A model generated the notes under the pieces. That model ran no database searches and was not told the DNA's origin. It was given only the letters and a program-made list of their open reading frames with translations. From Chlorokybus atmophyticus (Eukaryota > Streptophyta > Chlorokybophyceae > Chlorokybales > Chlorokybaceae), in NCBI GenBank assembly GCA_009103225.1, contig RHPI01002368.1:451977-515976 (forward strand): DNA of 64,000 nucleotides, given 5' to 3'. The stretch's first letter is position 1; each line of letters begins with the position of its first letter. The position numbers were made by a program, and so were the translations under genes. Of the stretch, positions 13,041 to 25,265 are shown piece by piece.

Positions 13041-14776
13041 GACAGGTTATGGTTGCAGCACAAGTAACTATAATCAAGTTGATCATGAGGTAATTGCAGT
13101 TGGGATTCAAGCGCATCGCTGAAGCAAGCCAACAATAATGCGAGTACATTGTGGGCAGTCTCGAAGAGACAATGAGCTCGTTGTAAAGCTACTTCTGTTC
13201 ACTTTGTACATGCGAGTAATGCAAGTCTCACATGCTTATATTTTTTCAAGTGCGGATACATTACTACGAAATAATGCTAGCATGTATGGCATAGTGTCTT
13301 AGACTTATGTACACATACATCTATTGCACGCATGCCATATGGTCACATGCGAGATAGTGTTGCTAGCAAGCAAGGCGACATCCTTGATGAGAATGATGCG
13401 GTGGCAAACAAACCCACATAGTATGCATCTCCCATAAACAAAGGCAGTAGTTAAAATGCCTGATGCATGTAAAAAGGCAATCAATCCGCATGGAAACTAG
13501 TCAAATGCATCAAACACCATGCGTCAATGGCATATTGAAGAAGGTCATCATCCTTGGATGGATTGCAATTGGCCACTCTACCACCCTGCTCACATCGATA
13601 ATTAGGTGCAACATGTATGTATGTTCATTCGATGATGTTGTGGAAATGTGTGCAATGAGATGATGACAATGCATGTGGATGTATAACATATAAGATGCAA
13701 GGCTTGTGGCATGCATGAGTGTGTGAGGCATGCAACGCAAGCAACACACCACAGCACTCAACACCGGGCGTTCCACCTACTGACTACCTACATACTTCAC
13801 TAGTAGCCCAACCTCGTCGGACATGCATGCATACGTTTTCACCTGCACATGCGCCTTGGTCAGCAGCCTTGCTGCAGCAGTAGCGACCACATCAGCGACA
13901 GGACCATGGACTCCCCTCCCTTCCCATCTCCATCGCCTACACCCTCTCCTCCTCCGCCGCCGTCGTCTACTTCTGCTGCACGCATGCATGCTACTGTACT
14001 TGCATATGCATGTATAATCGGTATGTACGGATGCTGCCTGCTGTCGCTATGTGTTTGTGATTGCAATGCTATACCCTATGATGACACGCAGCAACCCATC
14101 ATTCCATTATGCAACTTGTTATTAGTGTACACAATTCACCTTCCACATGACCACCAGGGGAGGCGCGCACTCTGAAGCTACCTATTTCATTGCTGTGTAC
14201 TTTTCTCATGTGGATAGTTACTAAGATACTATCAATTACACATCTGAGTTACATATGGGCTCTTACTTGCACTGATTTGCTTGCGGTCACAATGTCACTT
14301 TGCCGCAGATGCACAGGCAACATTTTTAATGTAGGCTTTCTCAGAGGGTTGTTGCAATGGAACACGCGCACATGTACAAAATTGCCTCGGGCATATTGTG
14401 TACATTGTGGCATACCCCTTTTGTCCACGAGGCAAAGCACACAACAATTGGCATGCCACTTTTGTGCCATGCAAGTTGCACACAATGCACTGCAATACTG
14501 CGGTCATGCACAACCAAGCACAACCCAAACTTGCAACACTCCTCCCAAAGCTGTCCTGATAAGAATATACAAGTGCAACCGACCCAAAGAGCGACTGAGT
14601 GGATGCGAGATCAGCACTAGATCCTACAAGCCAAGTACATGGTGCACGCGAGCGCATGCAGCGGTGCCAGTCTTGACAAACTGCTGAGTGTTGGTGACAC
14701 GGCCCGGCTGCTTGCCTGTCAAGCGTCTTCGATCCAAGTAGCAGTGAAGCGGCCAGCCACATGAGCTCTACAAACC
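13041..14776. other. Spacer with a dispersed-repeat copy
   Basis: No conserved gene. About 13670-13990 carries a diverged copy of the repeat family also seen near 33600, 35350, 42550, 43346 and 53457: GTGGCATGCATGAG, then a block with GGACATGCATGCAT, a CACCTGCAC word, and a C-rich GACTCCCCTCCC tail. About 14340-14520 contains loosely self-complementary GCCTCG/CGAGGC sequence. The end near 14776 should be the CHMP4 3' untranslated region. Confidence 0.5.
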
Positions 14777-16490
14777 TTATAAGGCCATCTCCGCTTGCAG
14801 TGCCTCCAGCTCCTCCTCCTCCTTGCTCTTGACAGGCGCGGCTTGCGGCCTGGCTCTGGCTGGCTGTGCCGGCACTCTCCCCGCAGGAACTGCAGTAACA
14901 CCTTGATTAGGTGTTGAATATCCAGGTGAATGATAGCTACACCTTACAAACTTTTGTGCCCTGCCTACTTTAACACCCCCAACAGTGTTACTGCAGCACA
15001 CTCACCACTGGGCAAGTGCTGCACTGGTTGAGCTGGTGCAGCAGTGGCAGGACCAAGCAAGTCCTCATCAAGACCTTCAGCCTCCAACTCCTGCGATGCA
15101 CAACATTAGCAAGAACTCTATGCAGTATGCGGTGGTATTGCGGGGCAAACACACACTCGTAAGGCCAAGCCAGTACCTGAAGCTCGGCCTCCAGCTCATC
15201 TTCATCAAGATCAGCAGCTGCACCTGCAACAGGAAGCCACACTCAGCAACCAGAATCAGTTGGGTGGAGTTGATGTGTGATCAATGTGCTTTATGCACCT
15301 ATCGGTTGCCCAAGGGCGTCCTGAATCTGGCGCATGTTTTCTGTTTGCTCTGCAATCTCCTCCATTGTCTTATCCACATCGTCAATGTTGGTTTCTTTCT
15401 GCGAACATCATGGGTTAGCCATGTTGTGACTGCCTGTACATACATTTAAGCTCGGCTGCCAAGTGCCTTACCTGCATGCGCTTCATTGCAAGCGCCCCAG
15501 ATCGCAGTGCACCAACAGTCTCGGTTGTCGCCTTGGCACCCTCTAGCATAATCATCTGCAGGAGACAAGCATTGCAACCTGGGTTGAACATCAACAACAT
15601 GCTGTGAAAACAGGCAACGGATACATATACTTGAGACAGTATATACACATGTTGCAGCTATATTGTACAACAGTAGAGACTTGAATGTGAACAGCAATGA
15701 ACTGCATCAGCAACAACCAGCTCACCTGGTCATGTATGCGCAATTGGTTATTCGCCAACTGATCCGCTTGGGCTTCGTACATCTTTTTGCGTTTTAAACA
15801 TTGCAAGGCAGCTGCAAATGCAGAACAGAACTGTCAGACTGAAGTAGAAGCACAGTCTCACTCGCAATCGGACACGCATGCGTGCACAAGCATACCGCGC
15901 TTGTTCTTCTGACGGGAGTACTCCTTTGCCTTTTCTACTTCAAGCGCTGCTTTCTTCTGCAGCACCTTCTCTCGCTTTTCCAGCATCTCAAGGGTCTGCA
16001 TGTCACACCCATGAGACATTGCAAACCCACCAACAACAGAACATACCAGAGACACACCAAGCTACAAGGCTTCAAGCCTGTGAGCGCTACTTGATTTGTT
16101 GAAACAACACGCTATAGCGTCACGTAACTAGATTTACGGGCTTGCATACAGCCGGATTGTGCTATGCTTGAACCGGGTTCAAGCAGCAGCTTGAGTCGAA
16201 CAATGCTACGGCTAATGTATTGGCAAGGCAATCTCTGCTATTGTGAATGTGACGCCCATGCAACAAAGCATCGAGCACAGCACACGTTGTGCCAATCTGG
16301 TACACGACTTGTTATTAACGGTGTATGCAGCCTGGTAGCTGTGTGCAAGGCAGGCAATCAGCGCCATTGAGGTGTTGAACAGCCATCCTTCACCCACCTC
16401 ATTGAGCTTAGAGAGTGTGTCAATGGTAGTGGCGCTGGTGTTAGACGCGGGTGCCTCCCCCTTGGGCTTGCCAAAGAGGCGGCCAAACAT
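14777..16490 (-). CDS. SNF7: ESCRT-III subunit SNF7/VPS32/CHMP4, 8 exons, 235 aa
   Basis: Core filament-forming subunit of ESCRT-III, acting on endosomal and other membranes in inward budding, scission and repair. Exons 16398-16490, 15896-15995, 15726-15811, 15472-15555, 15299-15398, 15177-15223, 15006-15090 and 14777-14889 join to 708 nt. The protein starts MFGRLFGKPKGEAP. The basic helical core includes LEKREKVLQKKAALEVEKAK and MYEAQADQLANNQLRIHDQ, then KATTETVGALRSGALAMKRM and the acidic DLDEDELEAELQ. The C-terminus EEELEALQAEMAL fits the amphipathic end of CHMP4. Length is normal for the family (about 220-240). The start is the only Met with the conserved MF..LFG context. A telo-box and a CACGTGGC motif lie upstream. 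Confidence 0.95.
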
Positions 16491-16728
16491 CTTTGACGGC
16501 CGCAGCCTCAGAGGCCGAGATCAACGACGATGAAAACACCAACAACCACACCAGCTACCACCCCGTTGACCCTGGCTTCGCACGTGACACTCTTCCTTCT
16601 CTCAGCAACGCACTGCTCAGGGCGGTGTCGCCTCAAGATGACCTCAGACAACGCAACCACGCCAACGACCACGTCAACAACACCGCCGCCGCCGCTGCCA
16701 CCTGCCACCAGCCTGCTGCTCGCTGCTG

Positions 16729-16737
16729 CCACGTGGC
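16729..16737 (+). promoter_or_regulatory. G-box-like CCACGTGGC upstream of CHMP4
   Basis: Palindromic ACGT-core element about 240 bp before the CHMP4 start. The same CACGTGGC core occurs just before the EthD and RPL35 starts in this window. Binding by a bZIP/bHLH factor is inferred only from the motif. Confidence 0.4.
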
Positions 16738-16749
16738 GAATGGCAGCGC

Positions 16750-16758
16750 AAACCCTAA
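16750..16758 (+). promoter_or_regulatory. Telo-box AAACCCTAA upstream of CHMP4
   Basis: Exact 9-bp plant telo-box on the strand opposite to the gene, about 260 bp upstream of the start. In plants this element is frequent in promoters of translation and growth genes. Function here is inferred. Confidence 0.4.
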
Positions 16759-17730
16759 GAAGCTTTGACGTTAAAAACGATATCGGCAAGACAAACCGAT
16801 TTCTCTGGTAACAAGCAGCGAGATATCGATTCACATGGCTTAGCACGACACCTCTTGAAGCAGGAGTTAATAGCAGTTCCGAGGTAGCCTTTAACCCTTG
16901 GGTAACATTGTGTCAATGAGTGCCTACAAGTGAGTACCTACCGGTAGTAGCTTATGTAAATTAATGTTCATTCACAACTACTGTGCCAAAATGATAGTGG
17001 ATTGATCAGCATATTAGTGCCTCACGGGTATCAATTAGCGCCCATCTTTCTTTGCCCAAGTATCCCCCTTGGCGCAACTCTAGCCGCCCTCACCTGCTGC
17101 TGCCTACCCTTGTGATGCACGCACATAGGAACCAGCCCCTTATCTATTTTAGTGTTGGTTACCTTCTTGTGATAATGATGTAGTTGTGTGCCTTGGTTTG
17201 CCTTGCCTATTGTGCTATGTGACTGGGTGGTTACCATAATAGCATACAAAATGGGTGAGCAGCAATAGTGTGGACTCAAAGATCTTCAAGCGAGCGAAAA
17301 CGACTAAATAAACATAAGGTAATCAAACTCAAAGGGTTAAATTCAACAAGGTTATTTGTTCACTACATGATGTAGATTTGCAAGGACTACGGACGCTTTG
17401 TCAAAGCCACGTTGCATTTATGACTCGTGATAATGGTGCAAATATTGCTTCTATAGTGCGTATCTGGTTTTACGTATATTATTTTCATCAAGCAGTATTT
17501 AAAAAGGCTATGAAAAAATAATTATCAATTCTAAAATGGATGATCATGATCGTTGCTACGTCTTCCAGCAAGGAATGCTTGGTTAACATGCATATCTGTG
17601 ATAATTATGCAAGGTTAAATAGTTATTTGTGTTCAATTGCAGATCAACGTACCATATTTGTGCGAGTGGACACCCCCCTTCCTTATTACAGCACCCCAAT
17701 TTATTTCGAGAGGGAGGGGGGGGGGGGGGG

Positions 17731-17955
17731 NNNNNNNNNNNNNNNNNNNNNNNNNNNNNNNNNNNNNNNNNNNNNNNNNNNNNNNNNNNNNNNNNNNNNN
17801 NNNNNNNNNNNNNNNNNNNNNNNNNNNNNNNNNNNNNNNNNNNNNNNNNNNNNNNNNNNNNNNNNNNNNNNNNNNNNNNNNNNNNNNNNNNNNNNNNNNN
17901 NNNNNNNNNNNNNNNNNNNNNNNNNNNNNNNNNNNNNNNNNNNNNNNNNNNNNNN
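17731..17955. other. Assembly gap (225 N) bordered by poly-G
   Basis: Unknown bases flanked on the left by about 15 G and on the right by GGAGG plus poly-G. The true size is unknown. The same poly-G/N/poly-G pattern recurs at 33201-33278. Confidence 0.99.
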
Positions 17956-18509
17956 GGAGGGGGGGGGGCTTGTTTGTAAGAAGGGGTTGTATCGCATAAA
18001 TACGTCTTTGTACGTTGCCATACCAATGCCATTTGCAAATATTGTAATTGATCTGTCAACTGCATTTTGTTCACTTAAACTTTTGCATGAAAAGTGTCGC
18101 ATATCACCATAATTCCCAACAAGAAAACCACACAAACAATCCCACACCTACAAGCGAATTTCATGAGGGCAATACGAAGGCGATTCACTATCACAACGTG
18201 TTACAACCTGGAGTACAGGCATGCCCGGTACAAATGTGCCTTGCTGACCATGACACTCATGAACCTGACAGAATTGCTCTGCTGATGTTCCATTCACTGC
18301 ATCCGTAAGTATTCTATGTCATCGTGCAGGCCTACCTCAACGAGATGTCGCGTCGTTTTCAAAACCCTCGCAAAAGCGCGGCAAAAATCGAACCCTTCTG
18401 CGCTTGTCTCCAGCCAAAGTTTTCTTACGCTTAGCCTGCTGCCGCCGCCTGCGCCGACGAGGAGGAGGACGAGGGGGAGGAGGAGGAGGAGCTGAGAGGG
18501 GTGTGAGGA

Positions 18510-21157
18510 ATGAGTATGTACGGCGGTGGGGGTTTTGACACGACGGCGAGTCAGTTCGCCGGCGGGGGTTTCATCCCTCAGGAGAGTGGGCACAGGGCGG
18601 GAGGGGGAGGGGGCTATGACGCTGGGGACACATCGGGCACACAGTCTGGATATAGGGTGAGTGGTTTGATTGACTTGGACTATTTTATATTTAGTTAAGC
18701 TAGTTCTTGCTGGTGCTGCATGTGGCATGCCTAAGACAACTGTTGTGAGCACCTCGCATTGAAATGAACAGTTATATGTCTCCAAACCAGGGGTAGGAAG
18801 GCCAGTCTTTGCCAGTGAGAATACAAAGTAGTGTGTCCTTGTGCGCCCACATTGTGCATTGTGACGAGGTGGCACAGCCATCGCTGTCATCATCAACAAC
18901 ATACTGTTGTGAGAGGGTTACTCGTGTGCATGCTTCTGCCTAAAACCCTCCACCCAACAGTATGTACATTTTTGCCTGCCTGTCACACCAGCAATGTGCA
19001 ATCGATAGTCAGCATTACACTCTTCTTTACACTCTTACACACTACTGATTGTGGTATGTTGTGACCATCTACCTCAGCGGGGCGGCGGCCAATCCCAGCC
19101 CCTTCTAGCCTTAACAATTCGGCAAGCCGACGGCGCCGTGCATGTGTCAAGCGGAGAGTTCCATGTTGATGGCGTGGCCGTAAGTGTTGTTGTTGTTGTT
19201 GTTGTTGTTGTGAGAATGGAGTCTGATATGCTCCCTCCATGCTGCAGCTTCACACAGTCACGATGGTGGGAAGGGTCACCGAAGCTGTTGAGAACGCCAC
19301 AACATATGAAATGACTCTGCACGATGGCACCGGCAGCATTAAGGTAACACATCATACAACAGGCACCCATCTCACTTTCATAAGGTTCATCAGACCCTGA
19401 CACAAGCTTACAACAGTTGAAACGAGATTTCTGGCATGCTGGTCTATGCGTTGAGGAAGCATAATTGTCAGCTTACACTTGTGCTGGAAGTGTCCGCGCA
19501 CGCACACATCCACACGCGCACACATGCATATGCGCATGTGCATGCCCAGGTGTTTGCGTGTGAGTGTGCGCGAGTGTGTGCGAGTGAGCGTGCACAAGCA
19601 TGCGCACATACAGGTTGCATGCTTGATGCCGTGTTTGTTTTTGGTCTGGTTGCAGGTGACCAAGTTCAAGAGCCAGGAGGACGAGGCTGCTGGCAGCCAG
19701 TGCGACTGGGGCAAAGGGCAGTACGTGCGCGTGCACGGCTACCTGCAGTCGTTCCAGGGACAGCAGAAGATCACAGCCTTCAACATCAGGTAAGCTGAGC
19801 ACAGGCTTGTGTTCGTGCGCTTACACATACGCATGCACGTGTGTGTAGGTGTGCATGCAGCTGTGTGTCTGTATTCGAGCGGGTGCACATGTTTGCATGG
19901 GTGTGCATGTGGATGTGCGTATAAGTGTAGGTGTATGCTTGTTTGTACTTTTTCTGATCAACCAACCAACTGAATGACAATCTTCTGATCACATGAGTGA
20001 CTGATTGATTGGTCAGTCATTGACTTGAGCGTTGTACTTGTGAACAGGCCCGTAACTGATTTCAACGAAGTGACGTACCATTTCTTGGAGTGCATTCAGA
20101 GCCATCTCATCAACACGAAGGGCCTCGTGCCGGGTGGCGATGGCGGCGCGCAGCTGCCGCAACCCGCTCACATCGGAGCCCAGGTTGGTGGGATGTCCTT
20201 CTCACATATGTGTGCGTATACCACACACGCACACACATACGCGTACAGCAGTGTGTGTGCGTGCGCATGCAAATGTGCGCGTGTGCACGCGCATGTGCGT
20301 ATGTACACAAACGCACACGCCCACACACGGCCATGCACATGTTTGTATGCAACGGATGCCAAGTGCACATGGTTGTGTGATGCGGACAGACCTGCTTGTG
20401 TAAACGACATATGCTACACGTGTACACTACATGTTTACTGCATGTTCAACTGTCTGTTGTGTGACAGTATCAGCCGAGCGGGCTGGCAAGCAGCGCTGTC
20501 GGTGGCGGTGCTGCCGGCGGCGGCGGTGGTGGTGCGGGCAGCGTGAACGACCGTGTGCTTGAGGTGTTCTCAGAGCCCGCTGCGAACCAGTCCGAGCCTG
20601 GACTCAATGTCGACCACGTCGCGGCCGTGCTTCGCATGGACAAGGAGACCATCAAGTATGTACAACAGCACTTGACCAGCATGCCTGCAAGTGTGCATGT
20701 GCGTGTGTGCGCGCTCGGTGTCATATGGGCGCATATACATACGATGTTTGTGTGGATGTGTTATTTGTGTGTGGTTCATGTGTGGACACCAGAAGTAGTC
20801 GAAGGTGGATAAGTTTGCACTTCACTCCATGAGTAGTGGCAATGATCAAGTTGAGCTGCATCGCATATGACACGTTTGCACTGTATAATGTACGTTTCAG
20901 CTATGTCTCGCCAAATTGGGTGCGTCATGAACTCGCTGTGTCTGGTCCAGAGGCGTTTCATTTGTGTATGTGAAGATTGTGTGAGACGGGTGCAGTGGAA
21001 GAACTGATCAGCAGCAGCCAGACTCGTCATTGTGTGTATATGCCTAACCAATGCTCATGCCTGCAGACGTGCGGTGGACTATCTGGTTTCAGAAGGCCAT
21101 CTGTACTCTACTATAGATGACGACCACTTCAAGGCTACTGGCGGAGCTATCTACTAG
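18510..21157 (+). CDS. RPA2: Replication protein A 32-kDa subunit, 7 exons, 297 aa
   Basis: Middle subunit of the heterotrimeric single-stranded-DNA-binding complex used in replication, repair and recombination in the nucleus. Exons 18510-18656, 19078-19179, 19248-19343, 19656-19789, 20048-20183, 20468-20655 and 21067-21157 join to 894 nt. A Gly-rich, Ser/Thr-containing N-terminus ([20 protein letters not shown]) matches the phospho-regulated tail. The OB fold follows ([20 protein letters not shown], then [20 protein letters not shown] and [16 protein letters not shown]). A Gly-rich linker leads to the C-terminal winged helix ending [20 protein letters not shown]. Slightly longer than the human protein. 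Introns 3-6 are loaded with alternating CA/TG/CG sequence. Confidence 0.95.
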
Positions 21158-22374
21158 GTGTGCTTGACAGCATCCCGCGTTGTGTATAATACTAGAATTG
21201 TCCGTCATGTAGCTGTCTTCTGACTTGCTTGTTGTCTGTGTGTGCCTCTGGCAAATGTGTGCAAAGCATTTGCGCAAAGAATCATTGGGGAGTGGGCAAG
21301 GCTGATAAGCTCGCCTGAGTGACACCTGGTTGATGTGCTTTGTGCATGCACATCTACAATGTGAAGTTATATGCACAAGGCCGTTACAATTGAGGGCAAT
21401 CAGGACAGTTCAGCAATGCAGACAACATCTTCACACACATCACCTACGTAGTAGTAGTGAGTCTTATATAACTTATGTACCGCTTGCTGAGTGCCCAACA
21501 CTAATGCTGACTTGTGCCTACCATGACAGTTGCCAAACCTCCGCCTGGCCAGCTTTACACTACAAGTTGCGGTATTGTGTAGTGTGCGATTGATGTGGTG
21601 GTGGTAGTTGTTAGAGCCACTAACTTTGCATATATACTTGGTGGTTGATAGGAGGCCCTGCGCATGCATGCAGCGCAGTTGGCCTGTGCGCGCTCACATG
21701 CGCATCGTACAACCCTTTCATTGCAGATGTGCGCTGCATCCCAAACTCATATATATGTAAGTATGTGCGCTCATACCCAGCTTCACAAGCCCAAAACGTG
21801 CGTGTACAGGCGAAATGCGCAGGTACTGAAGCTTGCGGCTGACACATGCATGACTAACAGGGGGGTGGTAGAAGTAGAGTAAGTGGTAGAGTGTAGGAGG
21901 CACGCAAGCGCATGGTGTAGCCCAGTGGTTTTGTAGAGTGAGGTGAGTGTCATGCATGCTGTACGACATCATGATGTGGGTTGAATATGCATCCGCATTG
22001 TTTGTACATGTGGTTCTTGTGCACTCAGCCCAGAATTCACTCGCTTATATATGCACACGTGTGCTCACAGGCATGCGCATGTGCGTGTATGTGCTACACG
22101 CATTCCTATAATCACCACACAGTGCAGGGTACTGCAGAAGAGAAACTAAACGAAACGTATAGGAGTATATGTAAAAAGGGAAGGATGATGTCTCTAAACA
22201 CACAAAGGATGCCTTCACAACAGTATGCCTGATCAACTCATGACATATTAACCACTAAAGGGGTGCCGTCGCACACTCTTCAATCCAATATCCCACCAGA
22301 TGGCCAAAGAACACACTCTCTTATTCAAAGGGGGGCCAGTGATGGTAGTCTAGTATAGTTGTATGCTTATTTCT
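21158..22374. other. Convergent spacer, RPA2 to SnoaL-ABM gene
   Basis: Holds the 3' ends of two convergent genes. TG/CA-rich stretches near 21660-21850 and 22030-22110 resemble the intron sequence of the neighbours. No coding segment or structured RNA is recognisable. Confidence 0.5.
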
Positions 22375-23752
22375 TTACTCGGGCTTTGTGACTTTGTGCA
22401 CCCTGTACACGGAAGACGGACCGCCCACCAACGGCTTGTACTTGAGGATGGCCTGTAACATTGCCATGCCAAACACATCAGCACCAAATACAACATGTCT
22501 CCATATCAAGCATGATATGCACAGCGGATACACGCCTGCTGGTGGTAACACAAGCACACACATACCCGCGCCAAACACCCGTGCGTGCACACACCTGTGT
22601 ACGCTCACACACATGCGCATACTCTTGCACACACAAACACAGACACAAGCCCGCGCGCATACACACGCACACACGCACACATGCTCAGTCACCTGTAGAC
22701 CGCGCTTGTAGTCCGGCAGCTCATTGGCCTCCCTGTATGCCTGCGCGCGGGTCCAATCAGCTCCAACTCACAAGCATACACAACATGTTGTTAAGTGTCC
22801 ACCATCATCATCATCATCATCATCACACCTGCAATGAGGTCCACTGCGCGTAGTTGAACGCGCGTGTGCGGTCGGCCGACACGTGGAAGTTGGCACTAAT
22901 GAAACCGGGAGCGCGCTCCACCGTCTTGATGAACTCGGCGATGTCGCCAAGAAGCGCATCGATCATTGCGGGTGAGTCCACCTGAAACATGTGTGCGTGT
23001 GTTTGGTGAGTCACTCACGTGTGTGATGTTGTGTCAGTGTGGAACAACAATCTTGCCTGGAACATGACGAGGACGACCACGCTGGAGGCGTTTTCTTGCA
23101 CGGTTGTGGGAGGGTTTGCCCCGCGCGTGGCATGCACGGTGAAGGCCTTACACAACAACATCATATCGGCAAGGGACCAACATACGAATAGACATATCGA
23201 CAAACTGGACCAACCCCAACATGATATAGACGCAAGAGCCCACAAACACGCATTGCCCACGCATGCACTTGCGCACACTGCACGCACATGCGCGAGTGCA
23301 TTGTGCGTGTGCGTGCACCCACCCAAATGCACACATATGCATACACTCACGCTCACGCGCGCGTGCACACACACACACACATGCGCACACGCGCACACCT
23401 GTTTGCGGCTGATGCGAGGGGGGTCGGGCACAAGTCCCGACGAGGCCATATAGGCAGCGAAAGTGCCGGCAATCGGCAGCACGCTGCACGCTTCAATAAA
23501 GGCCTGAACACACCAAAACCACACTGGTAAGCACACGTACAGCGTGTACTCCTGTACCCAACATGAACACACACAAGCACACATCCAACACACCTTGTCA
23601 GTTTGGAACTGAATGTAGTTCAACACAGTCGTGCTGTCCAAACCCGCGTGCAAAGCCGCCGACACGAAGCCCGGCCGCGCAGCAAGCATCTTGTTCAAAT
23701 TCTCAATGCTCCTGTTTCGACACAAGTGACCCACATGTCAACAACAACATAC

Positions 23753-23785
<33 letters not shown>

Positions 23786-25190
23786 CACCAACATCCCCTC
23801 ACACCTCAGCATGTCGTTCTGCGCCTCTTTCGTTGTTCTGAACACGTTCTGCACGACGGTGTACCCCGCATCCTTTGCGATAGTTGTCGCGGGACCGGTG
23901 GGTGGAGCCGCAACAGCGGGAACGGGAGCTGCGTCGGGAGAGGCGTGTGCGTCTCCTCCGGCGGGGGGTGAACCACCTAATACATGTGTGTGGGTGGGTG
24001 GGTTGGGGAGGGGGAGGGGGGCGCGGGGGGGTGAGGTGGGTGTTGGATGAAGGGTTGGGCTTACCCTTGGCGGCGGCGACGTCGGCGAATAGCGGGCGAA
24101 GGTCAAAGTAGATGCGGAGCTCGTCGACCTGACAAACAGTGTGTGCGTGAGTATACACGTCCAGTCAAACAACCGAGAAGAAGTAGAAATGACCACACAA
24201 TGGCCAACCACACACACGCGCACGCGCCTGTCCAACATCTAGCACAAATGACCAAACAGTGACACACATACACACACACATGCTCACACTTGCGCACGCA
24301 TGCGCACACATATGCGCTCCCGCGCACGCAACAAACCCGACAACCCAACATCACCCCCACCTTATTCCCCTTCATCCTAAACACATCATACGCCGGATAC
24401 TCCGCGTCCGGTATCCCCAGATTGTCCCTGTAGTAGTGCGTCATGAGCTCGACGACGATATAATCCCCGGTCTGGGTGATGCCGGTGACCTTGTGGTGGG
24501 AACCGCGAGCGAGGCCCTTCTTGATGAGCATAGGGACCATGGAGATGATGGTGGACTTGCCCTTGACGGCCGGGAAGGGGTTGCCGGTAGGGGCCATCTG
24601 AGGGAGAAGGGAGACAGGGTGTGAGAGCGCGTGACACACAAGCATATGCGCGCGCACGCTTGCAACTGAGCATGCGCGTGCGCGAGCGCGTGCGTGCATG
24701 TGTACCAATACAACGCACACGCTCTCTCCCCTCCCTCTCACCTGAAACGTCGCGTCCTCCGTGAAGTAGCTCACGACCTTCTCGGCGTCCTGCTGGTTGT
24801 ACGCCTCCAGCACCTTCATGACGGTACCAAGGGGAGTCTCGTCCTCGATCGGCGTCGAGACGTAGCGGTCGCCGAGGGAACGCGCGATCATGGCGTCGCG
24901 GAAGAGGGGAGCGAGGTCGAAGTAGATGCGGAGCTCGTCGACCTTGGGGGGGGAGAGTGTGGGTATGTGGGTGTGTGGGTATGTTGTTTCCGACACAACA
25001 TGTGGGTTTGACACAACAAGTGCACATGAACAACATGTGGTGATGTTGTGTCGGGCGCGTATGGAAACACGGGGGGTTTGACATGACAACATGCCACGTA
25101 CCGACATGTGTGCTTGGTGTGATCGATCGCACAACACGGCAATGCTTGCACTACCTAACACAACATGTGTGCTTTGCCACATCTACAGCA

Positions 25191-25265
<75 letters not shown>

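Larger units (their letters stand above)
16491..18509. other. Spacer between CHMP4 and RPA2 with an assembly gap
   Basis: Promoter-side sequence of two divergent genes, becoming AT-rich from about 16900. No conserved ORF is seen. Frames across the N run are artefacts. GGA/GAG-rich sequence at 18450-18500 is the RPA2 5' leader. Confidence 0.6.

Noticed and set aside
17540-18147. Open frames of 116-190 codons crossing the N gap on both strands
   Set aside because: Most of their length is unknown bases; the flanks encode no conserved motif.
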